A stretch of DNA of 39,918 nt. Source: Caballeronia terrestris (lineage in GTDB: Bacteria; Pseudomonadota; Gammaproteobacteria; Burkholderiales; Burkholderiaceae). The notes under the pieces are model-generated. The model was not told the origin of the DNA, did no database searches, and worked only from the letters and a program-made list of their open reading frames with translations. The stretch spans positions 1 to 39,918 of the forward strand of contig NZ_FCOL02000048.1 of the NCBI RefSeq assembly GCF_001544515.1. The letters are read 5' to 3'. Position numbers and translations under genes: made by a program. Below, in pieces: positions 1 through 12,932 of this stretch. How positions within the stretch are numbered: position 1 is the stretch's first letter; each line of letters starts with the position of its first letter.

Positions 1-19
1 ATCGCTAGGGTCTTTTGTC

Positions 20-154
20 TCATTCAATATAAACGGCCTGCCACCCTGATGCGTTGACCTTTTTCAGCATTGCCTTAAGCCCCTCCGATCGAAGGCTGAT
101 TGACACATCGTATGTGAAACCCTTCCCGCCTCTCCGCGTGTATTGGAAGTCCAT
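20..154 (-). CDS. Possible small protein or gene remnant, 44 aa
   Basis: A short leftward ORF starts at ATG 154, with GAGGG four bases upstream, and ends at TGA 20-22. It encodes 44 residues with protein-like alternation (segments GFTYDVSISLRSEGLKAML and SGWQAVYIE) and no low complexity. The same frame is closed by a TAG nine codons upstream, so it is either a genuine small gene or the tail of a decayed one. I recognise no family. It lies in the A+T-richer left flank, where no other gene could be supported. Confidence 0.3.
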   Translation of the reverse strand: MDFQYTRRGGKGFTYDVSISLRSEGLKAMLKKVNASGWQAVYIE

Positions 155-1109
155 CGTGCCCTCAGAGATCAAGTCACGCTAGCACGACAATTTTTTCGCG
201 TGCTAAAGGCGAAAGTCGAGGAAGGGGGCTCGGTCAACGTCGAGAAAATGCAGCCTTCGACACCCCGCAGTGGGCCGCTCAGCAGGTCCACCGTGCTTCA
301 GCGCGACTCCGAAGTTTTGGCTAGCGCGCAAATGCGGTGGCGGATACGTACTGCTTCACGTCCAGTTGGACGGTAGTCGGCCACCTTCGGTTGTTCGTCG
401 ACTCCTAGGCAGTCAGTTGAAAGTCGGCTCCTGCCCGGACTGGTGAGTGTCACGATCCGCCCAGGCCTGCCCATCATGGGTCATAAAACTGCCAGTCGCG
501 CGCTGCAGCCAAGCGGAGCTCGACCGCACTTACGCGGGCCGAGCGTGCTCTCAACTTCCTCGAAAGGTTCAGGTCGGATAAAGACGCGCGCCATTCGAGG
601 AAGCAGAACCTAACCGTGCGGATCACGACTTTGTGAGGCCAGCTTGTCTTCCAAACTGTGCGCAGAGGCGACCGGCTCCTTCGACCCACGCCGCAGCATG
701 AGGCCAGTCGCAGACCATGTAATTTGAAATATCACCCCTTCGACGTCGGCCGCAAGCTTTGACTGCCGGGCGCGCACATGGCGCCTGTTCTGGTGAAACA
801 ATCGTAGAATGACCGAACGAGTAAGATGAAGAGGATCGCTGCACGAAGTTGCAGATGACACGGTTACGACCGACTAACGCGCGCTTGGCACGTTCGACAT
901 ATTCGTCGCACGATCACATAGACGGTTTGCAGCGTCCTTACCCGCATCTGTCCGGCAACCGCTTCGGCTATCGTCCTATGAATGGGTATTGGTTCGTTCA
1001 GGTTTCCGGGAACGTTGCGTAGATACCGCGTTGAGCAGAGCCAGTACCGCGTGAGCGACGTCCGGGCCGGCCTGGCCGTCTACTCCAAGACTGGAAAACG
1101 CCGGGGGTA
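155..1109. other. Gene-poor flank, no supported gene
   Basis: About 950 bases in which every open frame is short and of unnatural composition (Arg/Ser/Cys-rich shadows). Base composition is visibly less G+C-rich than the T6SS region. I see no RNA gene, transposase or long inverted repeat. The last 100 bases must hold the promoter of the histidine kinase at 1110, but no convincing -35/-10 pair was found. Confidence 0.5.
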
Positions 1110-2252
1110 ATGATCATGATGCACGATTTTTTAGCCAACAACCGTGACACGTTAATCGAACGATGTCGAGCGAAGGTGGCGCAGCGGCCTGCACGAGCGG
1201 CGACCGCACAACAACTCCAAAATGGCGTGCCTCTCTTCCTCGACCAACTCGTCCGGACACTTCGAGTCGAGCAGAGTTCGGAGCCCATGAATAGCCGCAA
1301 GATTTCCGGTCCATCGGGCGGCGGCGCCTCGTTATCGGAGATTGGCGAGTCAGCGGCGCAACACGGACGGCAGCTCTTGGAACTCGGATTCTCAGTGGAT
1401 CAGGTCGTGCATGACTATGGCGACCTGTGCCAGGCAATTACAGACCTGGCCTTCGAGCGCGACGCGCCGTTCCAGATCGATGAGTTCCGAACGCTCAACC
1501 GCTGCCTGGATAATGCTATCGCTGACGCGGTCACGGAATTCAGCTATCAGCGCGATTCTGTCATTGCGAACAACCAAGCCCTTGAGACGAACAAACGACT
1601 AGGATTTTTAGCGCACGAACTTCGCAACTTTCTCGGCACTGCAACGCTCGCCTTTACCGCTGCAAAGACCGGCAATCTGAACCTGTCGGGAGCGACGGGC
1701 GCGGTATTGGAACGCAGCCTGTTCGCCTTGCGCGACCTGATTAATGACTCGTTGGCTGAAGTTCGGATGACAGCCGGAATCGCAGGGCCACCACAAACGT
1801 TTTCGGTTGCCGAGTTCGTCGCTGAGGTCAAGACGGCCGCGGAGCTTGCGGCTCAGGCCCGTGGATGCGGGTTCTCGGTTTCCGCTGTCGACACGCGACT
1901 TGCCGTGAGCGGCGATCGTGATCTGCTTTATTCGGCGGTCGCAAACTTGCTGCAAAACGCTTTTAAGTTCACTCACCTACATACCGAAGTGACCTTGGAC
2001 GCATACGCGGTTTCGGATCGAATCCTAATCGATGTGAAGGATCACTGTGGCGGCCTTCCACCGGGAAACGCTGAGCGGATGTTCTTACCTTTTACGCAGA
2101 ACGGCGAGGACCAAAGCGTGCTCGGCCTGGGACTCTCAATCGCGCGGCGGAGCGTGGAGTCAAGTGGTGGGATTCTCAGTGTTCGCGATGTACCCGGCAC
2201 AGGGTGCGTTTTTACGATCAGCCTGGCTCGATATGCTGTGACCGTCATATAA
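1110..2252 (+). CDS. Soluble sensor histidine kinase
   Basis: This is a 380-residue cytoplasmic histidine kinase without membrane segments. Residues 1-150 form a helical sensor region resembling the RsbRD-type N-terminus seen in some kinases. The H-box is at about 166-172 (LAHELRN, phospho-acceptor H169), the N-box is NLLQNAFKFT, the G1 region is DHCGGLPPGNAERMFLPF, and the G2 region GLGLSIARRSVESSGG ends the ATPase domain. The start is uncertain: ATG 1110 has GGGGG only two bases away, while ATG 1116 in the same frame has it at eight bases, so 1116 may be the real start. A CheY-like receiver gene follows 216 bases downstream and is the likely phosphotransfer partner. The stimulus is unknown. 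Confidence 0.85.
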   Translation: MIMMHDFLANNRDTLIERCRAKVAQRPARAATAQQLQNGVPLFLDQLVRTLRVEQSSEPMNSRKISGPSGGGASLSEIGESAAQHGRQLLELGFSVDQVVHDYGDLCQAITDLAFERDAPFQIDEFRTLNRCLDNAIADAVTEFSYQRDSVIANNQALETNKRLGFLAHELRNFLGTATLAFTAAKTGNLNLSGATGAVLERSLFALRDLINDSLAEVRMTAGIAGPPQTFSVAEFVAEVKTAAELAAQARGCGFSVSAVDTRLAVSGDRDLLYSAVANLLQNAFKFTHLHTEVTLDAYAVSDRILIDVKDHCGGLPPGNAERMFLPFTQNGEDQSVLGLGLSIARRSVESSGGILSVRDVPGTGCVFTISLARYAVTVI

Positions 2253-2468
2253 GCGTGCTTCTGACAGGCCGCTTGAGCGTGCACAACGTCGCCCGCAAAA
2301 AGTCACGCAATGCGTACCGACGTTCTATTGCAACCAATTTCCCGCCTGGCGTCAGTTTCACGCGTGCCATGCGAAGAAGCAAGGCGGTTTCGATCACGAA
2401 TAATTCTTTTGTCCTGGTTTTGTCGGGCCTCCAAATTGCTGCTCATGAAGGGTAACCTGGAGGAACTG

Positions 2469-2846
2469 ATGTCCATTGTGAAAGCTGAGAGCCTCCTTAT
2501 CGCGGACGACGACCCGAATTTGTTGGCAGCATATGTGTTCTTCTTCGGTGCTTACGGCTACGCAATTCGAACTGCCGGGAATGGTGTGGACGCGCTTGCC
2601 GAATACTGTACGTCGCGTCCCGTAGTGGTTGTCCTCGATATTGAAATGCCCCGTCTCGACGGCCGAGCGGTAGCGCGAGAAATTCGGCGGCTCAACGTCA
2701 GCCCTGCACCCTTCTTGGTGGCTGTGACCGCGCTGTCATCGCCGTACGAACGCGCGGAATCAATCAGGTCAGGATTCGACTACCATTTTGTAAAGCCCGC
2801 CCAACTTCCGGTCATCCTGGCAATGATATCGGCCCGCCCACACTAG
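2469..2846 (+). CDS. Single-domain response regulator (CheY-like)
   Basis: The 125-residue protein is one receiver domain. The acidic pocket is ADDD near residue 12, the phospho-acceptor is D57 in VVLDIEMP, the switch threonine is in VTALSS and the conserved lysine is in FVKPAQ. There is no output domain, so it acts by protein contact or as a phosphate shuttle. ATG 2469 was chosen over upstream in-frame starts because GGAGG (2459-2463) sits five bases before it and the receiver fold begins directly after it; residues from earlier starts do not look like protein. The kinase at 1110-2252 is the probable partner, though the 216-base gap allows separate transcription. Confidence 0.85.
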   Translation: MSIVKAESLLIADDDPNLLAAYVFFFGAYGYAIRTAGNGVDALAEYCTSRPVVVVLDIEMPRLDGRAVAREIRRLNVSPAPFLVAVTALSSPYERAESIRSGFDYHFVKPAQLPVILAMISARPH

Positions 2847-3331
2847 CGATGCACAACACCTTCAGATGGCAAATCCAACCGTGCTAATCGGCTGGGATCC
2901 GCTGTGGCCCATCTGGATTTCTTGAGACCAAGACGACTGTGAGGCCATTCGTTCAAAAGGGAATTGCCATGGTGGCGCACAAATCTTTCGATAGCAGCCG
3001 CTCGGGAAGCGCGGTCATCGAGGCCTCACGAATGAGGCCTCTGTCCGAGAATCTGCCGACCCGCGTGACCTTGCGCACGGCCGCTGTACTTTGGGAGCGA
3101 TCGTTCCGGCGAAGCGGCTTCGAGGGGCACGAATCTGCAAGCCGTTCGATGTAGTACACGCGTGCTACGTTTTTCATACCAACCCTCAAAACGGCAACTT
3201 CCTGTCAACCGCTTTTCAGCGGTGTAAAGTAATACCGGCACCGCACTGGACAGCGCCCCGCCCACACGCAAAAGACGCAAGCCAACCCCGCCAACCGCAG
3301 TGCCCCATCCAAAGCCTCAGGAATTACAACG
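2847..3331. other. Intergenic region with one weak small ORF
   Basis: This stretch separates the CheY-like gene from the hybrid kinase. It holds one weak ORF (2969-3154, listed separately) and a 6-base-stem dyad ACCGCT-TTTC-AGCGGT at 3208-3223. The dyad lacks a T-run, so it is not a convincing terminator; it could be an operator. An AGGAA at 3319-3323 is the ribosome site of the next gene. Confidence 0.5.
2969..3154 (+). CDS. Possible small hypothetical protein, 61 aa
   Basis: An ORF of 61 residues starts at ATG 2969 with AAGGGA (2957-2962) six bases upstream, a good ribosome site. The product is basic and Ser/Arg-rich, with a central segment LSENLPTRVTLRTAAVLWER that could form a helix. I recognise no family, membrane segment or signal peptide. 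The only support is the ribosome site and the absence of a competing gene, so it may be spurious. Confidence 0.28.
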   Translation: MVAHKSFDSSRSGSAVIEASRMRPLSENLPTRVTLRTAAVLWERSFRRSGFEGHESASRSM

Positions 3332-8247
<4,916 letters not shown>

Positions 8248-8251
8248 CGGT

Positions 8252-8274
8252 CCCGAGATCTCGGGAATCTCCCG
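8252..8274. promoter_or_regulatory. Overlapping palindromes, candidate activator site
   Basis: A perfect 14-base palindrome CCCGAGATCTCGGG (8252-8265) overlaps a second inverted repeat, CGGGA-ATC-TCCCG (8262-8274). They begin four bases after the stop of the sigma-54 activator and lie roughly 105-125 bases before a -24/-12 promoter, the usual distance for an upstream activating sequence. There is no T-run, so a terminator is less likely. Binding by the adjacent activator is inferred. Confidence 0.5.
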
Positions 8275-8377
8275 AAATCCGCTGCGAAAGCATGGGCGGA
8301 AGAGGCATCGAAAGACGTCGCTTCGCAAAGTCGCGGAGCCTTATCCCAAAAGCCTCACAGCATTAAACGCCGCTGCC

Positions 8378-8393
8378 TGGCACGTCTCTCGCA
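8378..8393 (+). promoter_or_regulatory. Candidate sigma-54 (-24/-12) promoter
   Basis: TGGCACGTCTCTCGCA matches the sigma-54 consensus TGGCAC-N5-TTGCA with one mismatch (TCGCA for TTGCA). The invariant GG (8379-8380) and GC (8391-8392) are separated by exactly ten bases, as required. It lies about 80 bases before the secreted-repeat gene at 8473 and just downstream of a gene for a sigma-54 activator. Confidence 0.6.
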
Positions 8394-8472
8394 TTAGGAG
8401 GCGCTCGCAATACGCGCCGTTAGTTGTGGTGCCCATTGCGTCCATCGTGAATCCGAAACGAGAGAGTGCGTG

Positions 8473-8889
8473 ATGAGCAAATCAATGTGCGTCGGCGCGG
8501 CGGTCGCGGGCTTGAGCCTGATCGGCGCTGTCCCCGACTCCGACATCCTGTCGGCAATCAACGGCATGACCGTCTACATCTACGACAAAGACGCCGCCAC
8601 GAGCCATACCGGCCCGTGCCACGGCACCTGCACGGCGGTCTGGCCGCGTGTCCCGGCGAGCGCGATGCCGCAGGGCGAGGGGATCGGCGCAATCGTCCAC
8701 GAGGACGGCGTGATGCAGGCGGCCTACGAGGGGCGTCCCGTCCACTACTACGCGGGCGATCGCAAGCCCGGCGACGCGAACGGCGACGAGATCGGCAGCA
8801 TCTGGCACGCGATCCGGCCCGCCGCGCGCGCGAATCCGGCGATGTATGCGCCGGTGACGACAGCCTCATCCGGCTTCGACGATTTCTGA
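8473..8889 (+). CDS. Secreted-repeat family protein (COG4315-like)
   Basis: The 138-residue product carries two copies of the 'secreted repeat of unknown function' motif typical of small bacterial envelope proteins. One is around MTVYIYDKD...GPCHGTCTAVWP and the other is GRPVHYYAGDRKPGD followed by GSIWHAI. The N-terminus has a short hydrophobic stretch (about residues 6-19) that could be a weak signal peptide; no lipobox is clear. Two cysteines in PCHGTC could form a disulfide. ATG 8473 is preferred; a GTG at 8470 is in frame directly before it. A candidate sigma-54 promoter lies 80 bases upstream and a GNAT gene follows after 11 bases. The molecular function of the family is not established. 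Confidence 0.82.
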   Translation: MSKSMCVGAAVAGLSLIGAVPDSDILSAINGMTVYIYDKDAATSHTGPCHGTCTAVWPRVPASAMPQGEGIGAIVHEDGVMQAAYEGRPVHYYAGDRKPGDANGDEIGSIWHAIRPAARANPAMYAPVTTASSGFDDF

Positions 8890-8900
8890 CAGAATTCCCA

Positions 8901-9563
8901 ATGTCAACGATGAAGTGGATGACGATCGATGAGATGAACGTCGGCGTGCCGCTTCCTGGCGGTTATCGGCTTCAGTTGCTCGGGCGCGCGGAGATCGGCG
9001 GTGTGATCGATTCGATCGCGGCGTGGTATCCCGACATCAGCGTCGGCGGCGCGAGCTGTCACCTGCGCGACGATTATCTGGCGACGCGCGTGACGCTCGC
9101 GGCCGAGGAGGAGACGGACGTGCTCGTCGTGCTGATCAAACGGGGCGACGCGCTCGCGGGCCTCTTCTCGTGCGAGCGCGACCGCGACACGCTTGCGCTG
9201 TATGCGCGCCTTGCCGTGATCGCGCCGCATCATCGCGGCGCGCGTCTGGGACAGGCGTGCATCGTGCTCGCGGAGTGTCTCGCGCGGCATATGGGCATGG
9301 GGATGATCTACGGCATGGCGACGCTCAAGATTCCCCATGTGCAGATCGCGTTCGAGGCGCTCGGATGGCGGCTCATCGGCATCGCGCCGGGATACGATCG
9401 CGAGATGGTGGCGCCGGGCGTGGTGAAGCGGGTCTACGAGGCGGTTTATGCGAAGGTGCTGGTCGCGCAAGCGGATCTGCTGCAGCCGCATACGCGCAAC
9501 CTGACGCCGTGCACGAGGCGGTTTTTTTGCGCGCTGTTTCCGGATCAGGCGTTGTCGTGCTGA
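8901..9563 (+). CDS. GNAT-family N-acetyltransferase
   Basis: This 220-residue protein has the acetyl-CoA pyrophosphate-binding pattern of the GNAT fold: a beta-strand RLAVIAPHHRGARLGQA with the R/Q-x-x-G-x-G/A-type loop at residues 112-117, followed by a helix. It would transfer an acetyl group to an amine; the substrate cannot be read from sequence. ATG 8901 was chosen as the first start after the upstream stop; ATG 8910 is an in-frame alternative, and neither has a strong ribosome site. It follows the secreted-repeat gene by 11 bases and is probably co-transcribed from the -24/-12 promoter. The 40-residue C-terminal tail is basic and cysteine-containing. Confidence 0.78.
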   Translation: MSTMKWMTIDEMNVGVPLPGGYRLQLLGRAEIGGVIDSIAAWYPDISVGGASCHLRDDYLATRVTLAAEEETDVLVVLIKRGDALAGLFSCERDRDTLALYARLAVIAPHHRGARLGQACIVLAECLARHMGMGMIYGMATLKIPHVQIAFEALGWRLIGIAPGYDREMVAPGVVKRVYEAVYAKVLVAQADLLQPHTRNLTPCTRRFFCALFPDQALSC

Positions 9564-9573
9564 GCGTGCTTCG

Positions 9574-9984
9574 CTACCACGGCAGCCTGCCGAACCGCTC
9601 ACGCAACGCGTTGCGCTCGGCATCGGAGATGCGTTGAAGCTCGGGATCGCAAGCGATCCGGGACATCCCCGATCGCGCGTGAACGAAGCGCCGCACGGGG
9701 GGAATCGGCGATCCGTGCCTGACGATCTCCGACGACGGCCCGCCACACGCGAGCACGTTAAAGAACGTAAAGAGCCACGGCCGCACCTGCCTCATGAGAG
9801 CCTTAAGTGCCGCGAGCCCGTTGGGCAATCTGCGTCCGGCGTCGAGTGTCGTGGCGATCCGGTTGTCGTTGCCCACGAGCAACACGCCGCACGCGTCAGC
9901 GGCTGCCTTGACGAAGCCTGAGCAGTCGTTCGAGTGCTAGCCGAGCTGTCGCTGACAGGTCGCGATGATGTCTCTGGCGCTCAT
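9574..9984 (-). pseudogene. NlpC/P60-like peptidase gene with in-frame amber codon
   Basis: Reading leftward from ATG 9984, with GGGAG about ten bases upstream, the frame gives MSARDIIATCQRQLG, then TAG (9937-9939). It continues without break into HSNDCSGFVKAAADACGVLL and on to a TAG at 9574-9576. NDCSGFV is the nucleophile-cysteine motif of NlpC/P60 cell-wall peptidases, also found in T6SS amidase effectors. The amber codon falls where a CAG glutamine would differ by one base. The second half (from about 9800) does not show the expected catalytic histidine strand and may be frameshifted or replaced. A GTG at 9885 could start a 103-residue product lacking the cysteine. The sigma-like gene ends 21 bases upstream on the same strand. 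Confidence 0.55.
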
Positions 9985-10005
9985 CCATGGGCTCCCGACA
10001 CGCCG

Positions 10006-10788
10006 TCAATTGGTGGAACCCCGTTCGCTCGACTCGGCGGCGAGCAAGTTCAGGACGAGCAGGATCGCGTTGCTGTCGTCGGCCGAGATCGGGATGCCGA
10101 CTTCCTCGCTGAGCCATCGACCGATCTTGGTGACGGCGAAATCAGCCGGGCGCGCGGATTTCTTCAGCGTGACGCCGAGCTTCGCCGCGCGATAGTGATA
10201 CGACGGCACGCGATGTTGCGCGGCGATACCCGATAATCCGCCCTTTTGCCCCGAGCACCAGCCGAGACTGCCCGCGAGGACGATGCGTTCGTGTTCGTCG
10301 AGCCCGTCGATGAAGCTTCGTGCAAGGCGCCGTACGCGCGCTTCGCTGAGGCCGTACTGGATCAGCACGGACTCGACCGGATCGTCGAGCGCGTGCGCGT
10401 GTTCATCCACTTCCTGTCCGATGCCGTCCGCCTCGATCGACACGTTGCGCTGATGGCTCGCGCTGCGCAGGCAGTCGATCAGGTAGCGCCGGAAATAGGC
10501 ACAGATCGCATAGTTGCTCGACGGTGCGCTTTCGGCGCAGGCATTCGAGTCGGTATGACCGGGCTCGAGCCGCAACACCTTGGCATAAATGAACTGCGCG
10601 ACGAGCTCTTCCTTGTCTTCCCGGAGCGATTGCAGTTCGAGTGGGTGATAAGGTCGCAACGCGCCGCGCACGAGGTTATACATGGCGGCCATTTCATCAC
10701 GCGAGAGGCGCGTTCTGCGCCGCCACAAATCGGAGAGGATCGCGCAGCCCTGACTCTGCGGATTAGCCGTTATTTGCATCGTTTCCAT
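10006..10788 (-). CDS. Divergent sigma-70-like regulatory protein
   Basis: The 260-residue protein shows weak sigma-factor architecture. A helix REDKEELVAQFIYAKVL resembles region 2.1-2.2 and YFRRYLIDCLRS resembles region 2.4. FIDGLDEHERIVLAGSLG with LSGIAAQHRVPSYHYRAAKL resembles the region 4 helix-turn-helix. The ends are longer than in typical ECF sigma factors, and about 60 C-terminal residues have no assignment. ATG 10788 has AAGGGG seven bases upstream. The gene is divergent from the hybrid kinase at 11136 and is followed after 21 bases by the broken peptidase gene, suggesting a two-gene operon. It may be a sigma factor or a DNA-binding protein derived from one; I do not recognise a named family. 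Confidence 0.6.
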   Translation of the reverse strand: METMQITANPQSQGCAILSDLWRRRTRLSRDEMAAMYNLVRGALRPYHPLELQSLREDKEELVAQFIYAKVLRLEPGHTDSNACAESAPSSNYAICAYFRRYLIDCLRSASHQRNVSIEADGIGQEVDEHAHALDDPVESVLIQYGLSEARVRRLARSFIDGLDEHERIVLAGSLGWCSGQKGGLSGIAAQHRVPSYHYRAAKLGVTLKKSARPADFAVTKIGRWLSEEVGIPISADDSNAILLVLNLLAAESSERGSTN

Positions 10789-11135
10789 GTCACGCCCCTT
10801 AGCGGGAACTATCGGAGAGACATGGATGAGTATCGGTTTCGCCCTATGATACTTCCATATGGATTAAGTAATAGCCGTCGGGTAAACTGGATATAGACTC
10901 TCCCGCAACATACGCACGACGAACCGGTTTGAATCGTCGCCGCCTTACGTTTCTTATGAAATGGAATGCGGATCGATTACTGATAAAAATCCGGTTCAAG
11001 CTCGCGGCCCGGTTGCGGCGCGCCTCGCGGTGTCCTGCCGCTCAACGTCCGAAGCAATGCAAGGTCAGCGGCTGGCTGGCCGTGCCATCGTCTTCACGTC
11101 ACCCAAAATGCCGAGTCAAAAGAGGGACTGACAGG
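10789..11135. other. Divergent intergenic region
   Basis: These 347 bases separate the leftward sigma-like gene from the rightward hybrid kinase. They contain the imperfect dyad at 10822-10858, listed separately. A frame open from 10929 runs into the kinase but encodes arginine-rich sequence unlike the protein that follows, so it is not taken as coding. No firm -35/-10 pair was found. Confidence 0.5.
10822..10858. promoter_or_regulatory. Imperfect dyad, candidate operator
   Basis: Left arm ATGGA-TG-AGTATC (10822-10834) pairs with right arm GATACT-TCCAT (10848-10858). This gives 11 matched bases per arm with a two-base bulge, separated by 13 bases. It lies 34 bases before the start of the sigma-like gene, in the divergent region shared with the hybrid kinase. 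Autoregulation is an inference. Confidence 0.35.
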
Positions 11136-12929
11136 ATGTGGAAAGCTCCGATGCAGCGGGCGATCGACGACGATCTCTCGCGCGTGCTCTATGCACAGGA
11201 CCCTTTTGGGTTTCTGACGCACCTGTTTTTCGCGATTGCCGTGAGTGCCGTGTATTTCGCATTTCTTGGCCGGCCAAATGTGACTGCGGCGTGGCTCGGC
11301 TTATATATTTTTGTCATTGCCGGCGCGGTTATTCTCTGGATCGCGAACCATGCGCGGCCGCGCATTTTGAATTCACGCGACTGGATCAACCTTCACGCCC
11401 TGTCGAATGCTTTTTTGTATTGCGCGCCGGGCCTCTCGATCTGGTTTGCATTTCAAAGCGCGGATACCGATCTTGCCACGATGCATACGCTTCTCATCGT
11501 TTTGATGGCGGCAGGGTTGTTCATGTCGAGCGGCTTCGACCTCTTCAATTTCACGGGCGCGATCATGGCCCTTGTGATGCCGGCCGTCGTGTTGCACTTC
11601 GCCTACCCGACACGCGAGCATGCCATCACGGGCGCCATACTCGGGTTGTTTCTGATTGCAATGAACATCCACGCCGCGCGGTATCGAAAGCTGTTTCGCA
11701 GCGTCATAGAGGAACGCATGGACGAGCAGTTGCGTGCGGAAGCTTTCGCCATCGAAAAGCGCGTGACCGAAGAAGCGAGTCTTGCGAAGACGCGCTTTTT
11801 CGCCGCCGCGAGCCACGACCTGCGGCAGCCGTTGCACGCGATAGGCCTGCTCGCGGAGTCGCTGAAAAGTGCTTCGTCGGCGGCGCAGCGCGGTGCAACG
11901 GTCGAAAGCATTATTTCGAATGTCGAAGCCTTGAACGGGCTCTTCAATCAGGTACTGGACTTGGCGCGCATCGAAAGCGGCGTGACGCAGGTGATTCCCT
12001 TGCACTTTCGCCTCTCCGAACTGCTCGCGCGCATCGACAGCCAGTTCCGGCCGACCGCCGCGGCCAAGGGTCTCGCGCTGCGCGTCGCGCCGACGGACTT
12101 CGTCGCCTTCACCGATCCCGTGCTGCTCGAACGCGTGCTCGGCAATCTCGTCTCCAACGCCGTGCGCTACACGGAGCAGGGCGCGATCTGGGTCGGCTTG
12201 CGGCGCGCGGGAAATGCGCATGGCGGCTATATCGAAGTGCGCGATTCCGGCATCGGCATCGCGCCGGAGGAACATCGGCTCGTGTTCGAGGAGTTCTATC
12301 AGGTGCTGCTGCCGCAACGCGTCGCGAGGCAAGGGCATGGCCTCGGCCTGTCCACCGTCAGGCGTCTCGTGGGCCTGCTCGGCGGCGAGTTGCAGATGCG
12401 CTCGGCGCTCGGAAGCGGCACCACCGTGCGCGTGCCTGTGCGTGAAGGCGACGAGAGCCTGATCACGGCGCGTTTGTCTGATCCCGCCTCCGTGGGCGCA
12501 TCGGCGGCGGGGCGGCGCATCCTGTGTATCGACGACGAACCGGAGATCCTGCGCGCGCTCGAAAGCCTGCTGGAACGCTGGGGCTGCATCGTACGTGGTG
12601 TCGCGGACGAGTGCGCGGCCGTGCAGGCGATCGAAGACGGCTTCATCCCCGATGCGCTGCTGTGCGATTTTCAGCTGGGCGCGCGCCGCACCGGCGCGCA
12701 GGCGATCGACGCCGTGCAGCAGGCGCTCGCGAGGCGCGGCTATCGCCACGCCGCGACGATGCTGATCACGGGCGACATGGCGTCGCCGGAACTGACGGCG
12801 CTCGCAGCGCTTGGGTATCCGGTGCTGCACAAACCCGTGACGCCGACGCGCCTTCGCCGCACGCTCGACACCCTGTGGCAGCACGCCGACCGTGACAGCG
12901 AGCTCGAACGCATGCCGCCCGCCGCGTGA
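11136..12929 (+). CDS. Membrane hybrid histidine kinase with C-terminal receiver
   Basis: This 597-residue protein has about six membrane segments in residues 20-185 (for example FGFLTHLFFAIAVSAVYFAF and AITGAILGLFLIAMNI), then a helical linker. HisKA follows with AASHDLRQPLHA (H227), then HATPase (NLVSNAVRYT, RDSGIGIAPEE, GHGLGLSTVRRL) and a receiver with phospho-acceptor D511 (ALLCDFQLG). The receiver has CIDDEPE as its acidic pocket and HKPVTP as its lysine motif. The SHDLRQPLHA box is typical of kinases paired with LuxR-type regulators, and a NarL-type regulator lies about 800 bases beyond its end on the other strand. ATG 11136 has an AGGGA about 11 bases upstream and starts the first natural-looking sequence. 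It converges with the glycosyltransferase gene, three bases away. Confidence 0.88.
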   Translation: MWKAPMQRAIDDDLSRVLYAQDPFGFLTHLFFAIAVSAVYFAFLGRPNVTAAWLGLYIFVIAGAVILWIANHARPRILNSRDWINLHALSNAFLYCAPGLSIWFAFQSADTDLATMHTLLIVLMAAGLFMSSGFDLFNFTGAIMALVMPAVVLHFAYPTREHAITGAILGLFLIAMNIHAARYRKLFRSVIEERMDEQLRAEAFAIEKRVTEEASLAKTRFFAAASHDLRQPLHAIGLLAESLKSASSAAQRGATVESIISNVEALNGLFNQVLDLARIESGVTQVIPLHFRLSELLARIDSQFRPTAAAKGLALRVAPTDFVAFTDPVLLERVLGNLVSNAVRYTEQGAIWVGLRRAGNAHGGYIEVRDSGIGIAPEEHRLVFEEFYQVLLPQRVARQGHGLGLSTVRRLVGLLGGELQMRSALGSGTTVRVPVREGDESLITARLSDPASVGASAAGRRILCIDDEPEILRALESLLERWGCIVRGVADECAAVQAIEDGFIPDALLCDFQLGARRTGAQAIDAVQQALARRGYRHAATMLITGDMASPELTALAALGYPVLHKPVTPTRLRRTLDTLWQHADRDSELERMPPAA

Positions 12930-12932
12930 GCG

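Noticed and set aside
1009..1032. GGAAC...CGTT resembling an ECF-type promoter before the 1110 kinase
   Set aside because: The spacer is 15 bases where 16-17 is expected, and a motif this short arises easily by chance.
8252..8274. Palindromes read as a rho-independent terminator of the sigma-54 activator gene
   Set aside because: No T-run follows the stem; position relative to a -24/-12 element fits an activator site better.
8466..8900. Extension of the GNAT frame upstream to 8466
   Set aside because: The upstream part is Arg-rich and overlaps the recognisable secreted-repeat gene in another frame; the GNAT fold starts after ATG 8901.
10929..11135. Upstream extension of the membrane hybrid kinase
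   Set aside because: The encoded residues are Arg/Lys/Ser-rich and unlike the kinase; ATG 11136 gives the normal cytosolic lead into the first membrane segment.
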